A stretch of DNA of 19,808 bases from Calditrichia bacterium (lineage in GTDB: Bacteria; Calditrichota; Calditrichia; JAJRVZ01), in contig DAOWAQ010000007.1 of assembly GCA_030634505.1 (NCBI GenBank), positions 1-19,808 of the forward strand, written 5' to 3'. The notes beneath the pieces were generated by a model. It worked only from the letters and a program-made list of their open reading frames with translations. It searched no databases and was not told where the DNA came from. Of this stretch, positions 8,100-16,980 are shown in pieces. Numbering within the stretch: position 1 is the stretch's first letter; every line of letters starts with the position of its first letter. Both the position numbers and the translations under genes were made by a program.

Positions 8100-11000
8100 G
8101 TGGAATTTAAAGAATTTAAGATTTCAAATATAGCCGTTGATAAAAAAACCACAATTTATATTTTTACTGTCATTTTAATTATTTTTGGAATGATGCAATA
8201 TGTTACAACCCCGAAAGAAATGTTTCCTGATGTCCCTTTTCCATATTTCATGATTACAACAATTCATCCGGGAACATCGCCGGCAGATATGGAAAATCTG
8301 GTAACAAGACCTATCGAAAAGTAACTAAAGGGTATAACAGGAATTAAGCACCTGAAAAGCCAGTCTTTGCAAGATTTTTCCCTTATCATTGCAGAGTTTG
8401 AGGTTAATGCAGATGAAATGCAGGCATATCTCGATGTAAAAAAAGCCATTGATGATTCACGAGCTGATCTTCCTAATAATTTGTTTCAGGAACCTGAATT
8501 GTCACAAATTGATATTTCTGAAATTCCGATCATTTATGTCAATTTATCGGGTGATCTAGGATTAGTAAAACTAAAAGAATACGCGGATGATTTACAGGAT
8601 GAAATTGAATCCATTGAGGAAATTACAAGAGTTGAAATTATTGGTGCTTTGGAAAGAGAAATACAAATAAATGTTGATTTGTATAAAATGCAGACCGCAG
8701 GCATATCTTTTAACAAGATTCAAAATGCGGTTGCATTTGAAAATATGACAATTTCCGGTGGTTTGGTTAGTACTTCAGAAATGAAAAGAAATTTTAGAAT
8801 TATTGGAGAATTCGAAGAGGTTGATCAGATTGGCAATATATTATTAAAGGATGGCATTTATTTAAAAGATATTGCGAAAGTTGAAGATAACTTTGAAGAC
8901 AGGGAAAGTTATGCCCGATTAATGGGAAAAGATGTAATAACTCTTGCTGTTATAAAAAGAACAGGTCAGAATCTGATTGATGCTGTGGATAAAATAAAAT
9001 TGATTGTTGAAGATTTCAAAGAAGATGCATCTGCAAACTTAGCGGTTACGACCACAAGTGACCTGAGTACAAATACCCGCAACTCAGTTAGTGATCTCTT
9101 TAATACAATTATCTTAGGTTTTATTATTGTGGTTTTTGTGCTCATGTTTTTTATGGGTGAGGCTGACGCCTTTTTTGTGGGCCTTGCTATTCCATTATCC
9201 ATGCTTATTGCATTTGCCGTGATTCCAATGGTCGGATTTACAATGAATATTATTGTATTAATGGCATTTATATTAGTTCTCGGAATTGTTGTGGATAATT
9301 CGATAGTGATTATTGAAAATATTTACCGGCATTTCACTACAACCGCAAATCTTTCAATTGTGGATGCGACAAAGCGGGCTGTGGGTGAAGTAGCTGTTCC
9401 AGTGTTTACTGGCACTCTAACTACTATTGCTCCTTTTGTACCACTTATATTTATGCCGGGAATCATGGGTAAATTCATTTCAGCGTTGCCGATTACAATT
9501 ATTATCACATTAACTGCTTCTATGATAGTTGCTTATTTGATGAATCCGGTTTTTGCCGTTTCTTTTATGAAATATGAAGATGAGGAAACCAAGAAAAATA
9601 AATTGAAAAGTGACAATAAAAAGATCAGAAAAATTACAATAATATTATTGGCCGCAGCAGTACTTTTTTATATTCTTGGAGCAATTATAGTTGGAAATTT
9701 GATTGTCTTTGGCCTTATCATATATTTATTTCTGAAATATGTGATGGTTCACTGGATTCATAAATTTCAAAATACTGTTTTACCAAATATGATGAATCAA
9801 TACAAAAGGACCCTCTCGTTTTTATTAAAGGGAAATCGACCTTATGCAGTTGTAAGTTCTCTTTTTGTTCTTTTAATTGTTTCATTTATTCTTATGGGAG
9901 TCGCAGCACCAAAAGTAGTTTTTATGCCCCAGGGTGATCCCAATCAAATTATGATTTATATAACTATGCCTGAAGGGACACACATTGCGGTGACTGATTC
10001 AATCTGTCAGGTAGTAGAAGATCGGGTATTTAATCTTTTAGGCAAAGATAACCCGGATGTGGAAGCTGTGGTGGCAAGTGTAGCTGTTAACGCCGGTAGT
10101 AATATATTTGAAAGATCGACACAGGAAAAATTAGCAAAAGTAGCTGTATCATTTGTAGAATATAAATTCAGAACCAGTGAAAAATCCACACTTGAATATT
10201 TGGAGGATATTAGAGATGGAATGAAAGGCATTGCCGGAGCAAATATTGAAGTGGATAGAGATATGATGGGGCCACCTGCTGGTAAAGCAATAAATATCGA
10301 AGTTAGTGGCGAAGACCTTGATGAATTAATTAAAGTAAGTGAGGATTTAAAAAAATACATTAAATCACTTTATATTCAGGGAATTGAAGATCTTAAATCA
10401 GATATGGAATTGAATAAACCTGAGTTATCACTGATTGTAGATCGTGATAAAGCGAGTAAATTAGGTATAAGCACTGCTGCAATTGGATCAATGTTGCGAA
10501 CAGCCATATACGGAAATGAAGTATCAAAATTTAAAGAAGGTGAAGATGAATATCCTATTCAATTAAGACTTGATAAAAAATATCGATATGACCTGGAAGT
10601 TTTATTGAGCCAAAAGATAACAGTTCCGAGTAAAAATAATGGACCTGCCAGTAAAATTCCTATTTCATCAGTTGCATCCGTAGAACTAACATCAACCTAT
10701 GGCGGTATAAATCGCGTTGACAATAAAAGGGTTATTACAATAGCATCAAATATATTAACCGGATATAATGCAAATGAAATTATTCTAGATATTAAAAAAG
10801 CATTGCCAAGATTCAAATTACCGGATGGTTGTAACGTTAGTTTTACAGGTGAACAAGAAGGGCAGAAAGAAATTGGTGATTATTTGGTAAAAGCACTTTT
10901 TATTGCAATTGCTTTCATATTGATAATCTTGGTAGCTCAGTTTAATTCCATAGCTAAACCTTTAATAATAGCATCTCAGATTATTTTTAGTATCATTGGT

Positions 11001-11432
11001 GTGTTACTTGGGTTTATTATATTTAACATAGATATCTCTGTGATGATGACTGGAATGGGTATAATAGCTGTTGCAGGCGTAGTAGTTAAAAATGCAATCA
11101 TTCTTATTGATTATGTTGATGCTCGTTTTGAAGTAGAAGAAGATAAAATAAATGCAATTGTTGTTGCCGGTGCTACCCGTTTAACTCCGGTATTATTAAC
11201 AGCTTTGTCAACTATTTTGGGCTTGATGCCTCTTGCGATAGGTATGAATATTAATTTTGTTACATTATTTACAGAACTAAATCCGCAAATCTATTTTGGT
11301 GGAGATAGTGTGGCATTCTGGAATCCCCTGGCATGGACGATTATTTTCGGATTAGCATTTGCCACATTTTTAACACTGATAGTTGTACCTGCTATGTATA
11401 AAATCATTTATGTTAGGTCAGCTAAAAAATAA
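8100..11432 (+). pseudogene. RND multidrug efflux transporter interrupted by one in-frame TAA
   Basis: One continuous frame of 1111 codons encodes a full RND (HAE-type) transporter, except that codon 75 (8322-8324) is TAA. The residue expected there in the family sequence RPIEKELKGITG is Glu, so GAA to TAA is the simplest change. Before it: TM1 (about 20-36) and the start of the porter domain. After it, all remaining parts are intact: TM4 with GIVVDNSIVIIEN (Asp-Asn where AcrB has Asp-Asp), TM10 with VVVKNAIILIDY carrying the conserved Lys, and a normal C-terminus. The start is GTG 8100, supported by AAGGAG at 8085-8090 with 9 nt spacing. There is no Shine-Dalgarno sequence at the first later start codon (TTG 8367), and a protein starting there would lack TM1. 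Either a recent nonsense mutation, a sequencing error, or readthrough. Confidence 0.82.
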
Positions 11433-11521
11433 TAGACAACCTTTTTTGATGATGGAGTTCATCTGATTAAGTAAGATAACTATATAAAAATATTACTTTT
11501 AAACACTATTTTATAAAGTGC

Positions 11522-11550
11522 TTGATTTTACCAATATAAAAACCTATATT
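11522..11550 (+). promoter_or_regulatory. Candidate promoter of tRNA-Arg
   Basis: TTGATT (11522-11527), 17-nt spacer, TATATT (11545-11550). Transcription would begin about 7 nt before the mature tRNA 5' end at 11564. Good agreement with sigma-70 consensus and position. Confidence 0.55.
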
Positions 11551-11563
11551 CCGCCACTAAATT

Positions 11564-11637
11564 GCGCCTGTAGCTCAATTGGATAGAGCGTTGGATTCCG
11601 GTTCCAAAGGTTGGGGGTTCGATTCCCTTCAGGCGTA
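11564..11637 (+). tRNA. tRNA-Arg, anticodon CCG
   Basis: Full cloverleaf: acceptor stem GCGCCTG (11564-11570) with CAGGCGT (11630-11636), a G-U at the first pair; D stem GCTC/GAGC (11573-11576 and 11586-11589); anticodon stem TTGGA/TCCAA (11591-11595 and 11603-11607) with loop TTCCGGT and anticodon CCG at 11598-11600; 5-nt variable loop; T arm GGGGG-TTCGATT-CCCTT with two G-U pairs; discriminator A11637. CCA is not encoded. It reads the Arg codon CGG, which is rare in genes of this AT-rich window. Confidence 0.95.
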
Positions 11638-11645
11638 CGGAGTTC

Positions 11646-11668
11646 CACCTATATTTCAGGTGTTTTTT
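11646..11668 (+). terminator. Rho-independent terminator after tRNA-Arg
   Basis: A stem CACCT (11646-11650) / AGGTG (11658-11662) with a 7-nt loop is followed by six T (11663-11668), beginning 9 nt after the tRNA. The stem is short but well placed. Confidence 0.65.
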
Positions 11669-11757
11669 AATGGCTTTCAGCAAATAACAATCTGTTTTGT
11701 GGAAACTGATATTAGGTAGTAATAAATTAATTTATGAAATTGAGAATTTGGAAATAA

Positions 11758-11793
11758 GGTATAAGAGACAATTTTCAATCAGATACTTATACC
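11758..11793. repeat. 8-bp inverted repeat in the proS leader
   Basis: GGTATAAG (11758-11765) and CTTATACC (11786-11793) are perfect complements separated by 20 nt, about 85 nt before the proS ATG. The 240-nt gap between tRNA-Arg and proS holds no gene I can support. It could be an operator or leader hairpin; no T-run follows. Confidence 0.4.
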
Positions 11794-11877
11794 ATATACC
11801 AAATAACTTTGTGCAATTATTAAAATATTTCCCAATTCTATAGGATAATAAATAAAGGAAGACTTAGCGGAGAAGAA

Positions 11878-13308
11878 ATGGCAGAAAGAATTACCAAACG
11901 TGAAACTGACTATTCAAAATGGTATACCGATATTATCATTCAAGGGAAATTAGCTGATTATTCTCCTGTCAAAGGATGTATGGTTATCAGGCCAACCGGT
12001 TATGCACTTTGGGAAAAAATACAAAAATATCTTGACGATATGTTTAAAGAAACAGGTCACGTAAATGCATATTTTCCTTTATTTATACCGGAAAGTTTTA
12101 TGGAAAAGGAAGCAGAGCATGTGAAAGGTTTCTCTCCGGAATGTGCTGTTGTTACTCATGGAGGTGGAGCCAAGTTAGAAGAAAATCTTTACGTTCGACC
12201 AACTTCAGAAACTATAATTTGGAGTATGTATAAAAAGTGGATCATGAGTTACAGGGATTTGCCAATTCTAATAAATCAATGGGCAAATGTTGTCCGTTGG
12301 GAAATGCGCACACGTCTGTTTTTGCGTACAACTGAATTTTTGTGGCAGGAAGGTCATACAGCACATGCCACGTATGAAGAAGCCGAAGAAGAAACATTAA
12401 AAATATTGGAAGTTTATCGCAAGTTTGCTGAAGATTATATGGCTATACCGGTTCTTATTGGAAAAAAATCTGAATCTGAAAAATTTGCGGGTGCTAAACA
12501 TACTTATTGTATCGAAGCAATGATGCAGGATAAAAAAGCTTTGCAATCAGGAACTTCTCACAACCTTGGTCAGAATTTCGCAAAAGCGTTTGATGTTAAA
12601 TTCCAGGATAAAGATGGTTCGCGTAAACTTGTGTGGGCGACATCCTGGGGAGTAAGTACAAGATTAGTTGGTGCGTTAATAATGGTTCACAGTGATGATA
12701 ATGGATTGGTGTTACCTCCAAAAATGGCGACAAACCAGATAGTAATAATTCCGATTTGGAAATCCGATGATCAAAAAGAAAAAGTATTGAATCTTGCTGA
12801 TAACATCAAAAAAGATTTATGCCAGGATTGCAGTGTGATTCTTGATGATCGTGATCAGTATAAACCGGGTTATAAATATTCGGAATGGGAACTTCAGGGC
12901 ATTCCATTACGTATTGAAATCGGACCAAGAGATGTAGAGAATAACCAGGTTGTTATCGTGAGAAGGGATACCAGAGAAAAAATATTTGTTCCGGTTATTG
13001 AATTGAGGAACAAAATAAATAATCTGTTAGTTGTCATGCAAAAAGAGATGCTTGATAAAGCGAAAGCAATGCGTGAAGAATTTACATTCATGATAAATGA
13101 CTACAATGAATTTAAGAAAGTTATAGATGAGCCCGGAGGATTTTTATATTCACATTGGTGCGGATCCGTGGAATGTGAGCGAAAGGTAAAAGACGACACC
13201 AAAGCAACGATTAGGTTGATTCCCTTTGAAAAGAAGAAAGAGAAGGGAACATGTCTGGTATGTGGAGAAAAATCTGAAGGTCGTGTAGTTTTTGGAAAAG
13301 CTTATTAA
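11878..13308 (+). CDS. proS: Prolyl-tRNA synthetase, archaeal/eukaryal type (ProRS type 3)
   Basis: 476 residues, class II synthetase charging tRNA-Pro with proline in the cytoplasm. The N-terminus (DYSKWYTDIIIQGKLADYSPVKG region) and RPTSET at 107-112 are hallmarks of this type; motif 2 with FLRTTEFLWQEGHTAH is at 148-163 and motif 3 region TSWGVSTR at 255-262. The anticodon-binding domain starts near 285 (QIVIIPIW). A C-terminal zinc-type domain has Cys in SHWCGSVECERK and GTCLVCGEK, and the protein ends in Lys-Ala-Tyr as is usual. There is no editing (INS) insertion, as expected for this form. Start ATG 11878 has GGAG 5 nt upstream. A rhomboid gene follows after 12 bp, suggesting co-transcription. 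Confidence 0.97.
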   Translation: MAERITKRETDYSKWYTDIIIQGKLADYSPVKGCMVIRPTGYALWEKIQKYLDDMFKETGHVNAYFPLFIPESFMEKEAEHVKGFSPECAVVTHGGGAKLEENLYVRPTSETIIWSMYKKWIMSYRDLPILINQWANVVRWEMRTRLFLRTTEFLWQEGHTAHATYEEAEEETLKILEVYRKFAEDYMAIPVLIGKKSESEKFAGAKHTYCIEAMMQDKKALQSGTSHNLGQNFAKAFDVKFQDKDGSRKLVWATSWGVSTRLVGALIMVHSDDNGLVLPPKMATNQIVIIPIWKSDDQKEKVLNLADNIKKDLCQDCSVILDDRDQYKPGYKYSEWELQGIPLRIEIGPRDVENNQVVIVRRDTREKIFVPVIELRNKINNLLVVMQKEMLDKAKAMREEFTFMINDYNEFKKVIDEPGGFLYSHWCGSVECERKVKDDTKATIRLIPFEKKKEKGTCLVCGEKSEGRVVFGKAY

Positions 13309-13320
13309 AAAAAGGAAAAT

Positions 13321-14148
13321 ATGAATTATCAAAGATCTTCATTTGGATTAGGTGGCGGAGCGATTACACCAGCAGTAAAAAATTTACTATTTGCAAATGG
13401 TATTATTTTTTTAATGCAATTTATGAATTACAGTTTAAATTTGTTTTTAACAAAAACTTTTGCTTTGCATCCGTATGAGGTATTTGTGTCATTTAAAATT
13501 TGGCAGCCTGTATCATATATGTTCCTGCATGGCGGGTTCTGGCATTTGTTTTTTAATATGTTCATCTTCTGGATGTTTGGCAGTGAATTAGAGAGGGAAT
13601 GGGGTACAAAAGAATTTTTAAAATATTATTTTATTTGTGGTGTAGGCGCCGGAATAACTATAATGTTACTTTCTCCAAATTCAGTTACTATTGGTGCATC
13701 GGGTGCAGTGTATGGAATTATGGTTGCATATGCCTTAAGATATCCTAATCGACCAATTTACGTTTATTTTTTGTTTCCGGTAAAAGTAAAATATTTTATC
13801 GGATTTCTGGCATTTATATCATTCTTTTCCACATTTGGTACAGCCTCTGATGGAATAGCTCATGCTGCACATTTAGGGGGAATGGTAGTAGGGTTTGTTT
13901 ATTTAAAATATTGGAATCAATTTTATAAATTAAAATCATGGTTTCAACAGGGACAAAAAAAATCAGATCAAAATTTAAAATATCATCAAGGTGATGATCA
14001 AAAGGTCGAATATTATCGCAAAAAAATAGATGAAATATTAGATAAGATAAATCGTGTTGGATATTTGAATTTAACGGAAGATGAAAAAGAATTGTTAGAA
14101 GAGGGTTCAAAATATTTAAGAGAACATGATAAAACTGATATTAATTAA
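13321..14148 (+). CDS. Rhomboid-family intramembrane serine protease
   Basis: 275 residues with six predicted membrane helices in the first ~200. Catalytic Ser127 lies in GASG (125-128) and the catalytic His is His184 in HAAHLGG (181-187), followed by the family GxxxG. His75 and Asn79 in HLFFNM match the oxyanion-stabilising positions. It cleaves membrane proteins within or near the bilayer; the substrate is unknown. The C-terminal ~70 residues are a charged cytoplasmic tail with a helical segment (KVEYYRKKIDEILDKIN region), a tail found in many bacterial rhomboids. Start ATG 13321 has AAAGGA closely upstream. It is 12 bp from proS and 38 bp from the next gene. Confidence 0.93.
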   Translation: MNYQRSSFGLGGGAITPAVKNLLFANGIIFLMQFMNYSLNLFLTKTFALHPYEVFVSFKIWQPVSYMFLHGGFWHLFFNMFIFWMFGSELEREWGTKEFLKYYFICGVGAGITIMLLSPNSVTIGASGAVYGIMVAYALRYPNRPIYVYFLFPVKVKYFIGFLAFISFFSTFGTASDGIAHAAHLGGMVVGFVYLKYWNQFYKLKSWFQQGQKKSDQNLKYHQGDDQKVEYYRKKIDEILDKINRVGYLNLTEDEKELLEEGSKYLREHDKTDIN

Positions 14149-14186
14149 AAAGTATAAATATTTAAAATTAAGGGAGGATCGTCTTA

Positions 14187-14423
14187 ATGGCGTATTTTGA
14201 AAATCTCACCTGCGGATGTAGCGAATGTCATCATAACCATGATGCATTATGCTATCGCGAAAGTATCACATTGGATTTAAATGGTACATGCGAAGATATG
14301 ATAAATTGTGACGACTATGCATGCCATGATTGTGAATTTTTTGATTTCTGCCAGAAAGAGAAAAAATTTAATTCTACTGCATTTACAGAAGATGCAGATT
14401 TATATCATGAGGATGAATATTAA
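14187..14423 (+). CDS. Small cysteine-rich protein of unknown function
   Basis: 78 residues with nine cysteines at 9, 11, 14, 22, 35, 41, 46, 49 and 55 plus His at 15, 16, 18 and 47, and an acidic tail. No signal peptide or membrane segment. The arrangement C-x-C-x2-C-x7-C in the first part recalls DUF1540-type small Cys-rich proteins, and the C-x4-C-x2-C-x5-C block adds a second cluster; metal (zinc or iron) binding is likely but inferred. A very strong Shine-Dalgarno (GGGAGG, 14172-14177) sits 9 nt before the ATG, so it is surely translated. It is the last gene of the probable proS-rhomboid operon and is closed by a terminator. Confidence 0.75.
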   Translation: MAYFENLTCGCSECHHNHDALCYRESITLDLNGTCEDMINCDDYACHDCEFFDFCQKEKKFNSTAFTEDADLYHEDEY

Positions 14424-14460
14424 TATTAGGTAATTAACCTAAAAGATTTTTTAATCAAAT

Positions 14461-14491
14461 AAAAAGCCGACTAAAATTAGCCGGCTTTTTT
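14461..14491. terminator. Bidirectional terminator between convergent genes
   Basis: An A5 tract, AGCCG-A-CTAA (14465-14474), short loop, TTAG-C-CGGCT (14477-14486) and a T tract form a 10-bp stem with one A-C mismatch. The T run on the right ends transcription of the Cys-rich protein gene; the A run on the left acts as a T run on the minus strand for the GNAT gene ending at 14509. Confidence 0.88.
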
Positions 14492-14508
14492 ATTGCCAAG
14501 AATAAAAT

Positions 14509-15639
14509 CTAAAAATGCTTTTGATATATTCTATATGTTTTATGCTTTTTAGAGCCTAATGATTCAATGGGGTTGTTCATTGCAGTATTATCTTCTAAAA
14601 TCCATGACATCTCGCCTCCATCTAAACCTTTGTCTAATGCCGTTTTAATAGATTTAAGAATCATTATGGAACCGAAACCAGCAAACTGATATTCTTTTAT
14701 TATTCCAAGCGTAATTACACGAACAGTTCTTACTTTTTTAAGCCCAAATAACAATTTAAATATTCCGGTTGGGAATAGTTTACCATTTTTAATTTTGATT
14801 AATACTTCATTTATATTTGGAAGAGTGAGAACAAAACCTATTGGTTTGTCATCTTTCTCAACAATAAAAATAAAATCCGGATCAGCAACTTGTTTCATAT
14901 CTGCTGCCATATGGTTAAATTCATCATCGGTCATTGGCACAAATCCCCAGTTTTTACTCCAGGCATTGTTGTAAACATCACGAAGTATTTTAACCTCATG
15001 TTTCATGTTTTTAAAGTTTATAGTACGTACAGTAAGTCCGTATTTTTCTGCAGATTTTTCTGCTACACGATACATTTTATCCGAAATTTTAGTTTGAGCG
15101 GTTTTTGCATCTTGATACCAGGCCCACAAATCTTTCGCTTTGGTTAGACCGTATTTTTCAATTAGTTCAGAATAATATTTTGGATTATGGCACATTAACA
15201 CAAAGGGTGGCGAATCGAAACCATCAATTAGTAAGCCCATCTCATCATTTGAGGAAGGATTCATTGGGCCCAGCATTCCATCTTTCTCGTGATCTTTTAA
15301 CCATTTTTCTACGATTTCGAATAAAGTATTTGAAACTTCAGTATCATTTATTGATTCAAAAAATCCAAAAAATCCAATATTATCTTCATGAAATTTATTG
15401 TGATTTTCATTAGTGATTGCCGCAATTCTACCAACAATTTTTCCATCTTTTAGTGCAAGAAATAAATCCATCTCAGCATGCTGAAAAAAGGGGTTCTTCT
15501 TTTTATCCAATAATTTCTTTCGATCCATAATTAAAGGCGGAACCCAGTTGGGATCATCTTTATAAATATCCCAGGGCATTTTTATAAATTGCATTAGTTC
15601 TTTTTTAGTTTCGACTTTTTTTATTTCAACGGAACTCAT
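14509..15639 (-). CDS. Two-lobed GNAT-like acyltransferase, candidate ceramide N-acyltransferase
   Basis: 376 residues, no signal peptide or membrane segment. The N-terminal lobe has YKDDPNWVPPL (26-36) and GPMNPSSNDE (124-133), followed by GFDSPP, hallmarks of a widespread uncharacterised GNAT-like family. The C-terminal lobe holds the acyl-CoA-type signature around 311-330 (LGIIKEYQFAGFGS) and SWILEDNTAMN near 345-355. The reaction and substrate of the family are, as far as I know, not established. It lies just downstream of spt on the same strand, which suggests a lipid role: N-acylation of a sphingoid base is the step that no other gene here would supply. Start ATG 15639 has GAGG (15645-15648 on the plus strand) 5 nt upstream. 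A plain N-acetyltransferase remains possible. Confidence 0.72.
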   Translation of the reverse strand: MSSVEIKKVETKKELMQFIKMPWDIYKDDPNWVPPLIMDRKKLLDKKKNPFFQHAEMDLFLALKDGKIVGRIAAITNENHNKFHEDNIGFFGFFESINDTEVSNTLFEIVEKWLKDHEKDGMLGPMNPSSNDEMGLLIDGFDSPPFVLMCHNPKYYSELIEKYGLTKAKDLWAWYQDAKTAQTKISDKMYRVAEKSAEKYGLTVRTINFKNMKHEVKILRDVYNNAWSKNWGFVPMTDDEFNHMAADMKQVADPDFIFIVEKDDKPIGFVLTLPNINEVLIKIKNGKLFPTGIFKLLFGLKKVRTVRVITLGIIKEYQFAGFGSIMILKSIKTALDKGLDGGEMSWILEDNTAMNNPIESLGSKKHKTYRIYQKHF

Positions 15640-15668
15640 AATTACCTCAAAAAAAATTGTTTTATGAT

Positions 15669-15697
15669 ACTATAGTATTGTTATGCTATAGTGTTAA
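15669..15697 (-). promoter_or_regulatory. Candidate promoter and overlapping operator of the GNAT gene
   Basis: Read on the minus strand: -35 TTAACA (plus 15692-15697), 17-nt spacer, -10 TATAGT (plus 15669-15674), about 30 nt before the start codon. A perfect inverted repeat ACTATAG (15669-15675) / CTATAGT (15686-15692) with a 10-nt spacer lies exactly between and over the two boxes, where a repressor would block polymerase. No terminator is seen after spt, so read-through from spt is also possible. Confidence 0.5.
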
Positions 15698-15730
15698 TGT
15701 GTAACATACTAAAACTATAACAATATAAGA

Positions 15731-16921
15731 CTAAATTAATCCTATCTCTTTACCTGTTTTAATAAATGTATCAATAATAAAATCAAGATGTTCTTCTTTA
15801 TGTGTGGACATATAACTGGTACGCATCATTTGTCTGCCTGGCGGAACGCCGGGTGAAATAAAAACATTAACAAATAAACCTGAATCATATAAAATGCGCC
15901 ACATTTTGAAAGCCAGCATATCATCGCCTACGATAACCGGAACGATTCCGGTTCTTCCGTCAAGCACATTAAATCCAGCTTCTTTAAGACCAACTCGAAT
16001 TTTATTGGCATTATCTACTAATTGCTGAACGCGTTCTGGTTCTTCAATTAATATTTCCAATGCAGCAATAGTGGCAGCAACGGATGATGGGGTGGGGGAA
16101 GCGCTAAAAATTAATGCAGGTGCGTGGTGTTTTATGAAATCAATCACTTTTGCTTTCCCTGCGACAAACCCACCTAAAGATGCAAAAGTTTTACTGAAGG
16201 TGCCCATAATCAAATCAATATCGTCTTCTATGTCAAATTCGCTGGCAGTACCTCTGCCGCCTTTTCCAATTACCCCAACTGAGTGTGCATCATCAATCAA
16301 TATAATTGCATTATATTCTTTTGCAATTTTGTTTAAATTTTGTAAATCAACGATTTCCCCACCGGTACTAAATACACCATCACTGACAATTAATTTACCT
16401 GCCTCCTGGGGAATCTTTTTTATTACACGTTCCAAATCATTCATTTCATTATGTCGATATCGAACTACATTAACTGTTGCTCCTCTGGCCATAAAATTTC
16501 CAGCAACAATACATGCATGATTATCTTTATCTGATATTATATATTCACCTCTTTGGACTAAAGTAGGAATAATACCTTGAGCAGTTTGATATCCTGTACT
16601 AAATAAAAGCACTGCTTCTTTATTCAAAAACTTTGCCAACTTATCTTCAAGTTCAACATGTAAATCTATGGTTCCGGTTAAATACCTAGATCCTGAACAT
16701 CCTGTACCATATTTTTCTATTGCTTTTATTGCAGCTTCTTTTACTTTTGGATGATTGGTCAGACCGAGATAGTTATTGGATCCTGCCATAACGACTTTCC
16801 TACCTTCTATCTGAACAACCGGACCTTCGCTTTCTTCAATAGGTCTGAAATACGGATAGAATCCTGCTTCTTTAATTTCATCAGCTCGTGTAAAATCATA
16901 ACATTTTTGTAATAAGCTCAA
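15731..16921 (-). CDS. spt: Serine palmitoyltransferase (PLP-dependent alpha-oxoamine synthase)
   Basis: 396 residues; condenses L-serine with a long-chain acyl-CoA (or acyl-ACP) to 3-ketosphinganine, the first step of sphingolipid synthesis. Family features: SNNYLGLTNHP at 48-58, GTGCSGSRYLTGT at 72-84, His135 in the NHACIVAG motif stacking on PLP, Asp210 and His213 in DDAHSVG, and Lys244 in GTFSKTFAS as the Schiff-base lysine. The N-terminal YPYFRPIE (22-29) and the closeness of the whole to bacterial SPT favour it over 2-amino-3-ketobutyrate CoA ligase (kbl) or 8-amino-7-oxononanoate synthase (bioF), which are the alternatives; no biotin or threonine gene is nearby. The start is TTG 16921, supported by AGGAGG (plus 16927-16932) at 5 nt; the next Met is residue 45. 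It diverges from the SDR gene. Confidence 0.86.
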   Translation of the reverse strand: MSLLQKCYDFTRADEIKEAGFYPYFRPIEESEGPVVQIEGRKVVMAGSNNYLGLTNHPKVKEAAIKAIEKYGTGCSGSRYLTGTIDLHVELEDKLAKFLNKEAVLLFSTGYQTAQGIIPTLVQRGEYIISDKDNHACIVAGNFMARGATVNVVRYRHNEMNDLERVIKKIPQEAGKLIVSDGVFSTGGEIVDLQNLNKIAKEYNAIILIDDAHSVGVIGKGGRGTASEFDIEDDIDLIMGTFSKTFASLGGFVAGKAKVIDFIKHHAPALIFSASPTPSSVAATIAALEILIEEPERVQQLVDNANKIRVGLKEAGFNVLDGRTGIVPVIVGDDMLAFKMWRILYDSGLFVNVFISPGVPPGRQMMRTSYMSTHKEEHLDFIIDTFIKTGKEIGLI

Positions 16922-16980
16922 AAAAGCCTCCTGAAAATTTTTTATAATATAAAATAGAATTGAGTTTAGTCATAATAGAT

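Noticed and set aside
8072..8110. 12-codon ATG frame overlapping the start of the RND gene
   Set aside because: It has no ribosome binding site of its own and the AAGGAG at 8085-8090 is placed for the GTG start of the RND gene.
10007..10360. 117-aa minus-strand frame within the RND gene, and similar antisense frames elsewhere
   Set aside because: These lie opposite strongly coding genes, have no ribosome binding sites or protein motifs, and are shadows of the codon pattern on the other strand.
8367..11432. Reading the RND region as two separate genes (74 aa and 1021 aa)
   Set aside because: Both pieces are in the same frame, the 42 bases between them encode the expected family residues, and the second piece has no ribosome binding site and would lack the first membrane helix. 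One interrupted gene is simpler.
11446..11475. GATG...CATC hairpin after the RND gene considered as a terminator
   Set aside because: The stem is only 4 bp and no T-run follows it.
15731..16921. Calling the PLP enzyme glycine C-acetyltransferase (kbl) or bioF
   Set aside because: The N-terminal YPYFR segment and the SRYLTGT region fit serine palmitoyltransferase better, and there is no tdh or biotin gene beside it, while a CerR-like reductase is divergent from it. A phylogeny would settle it.
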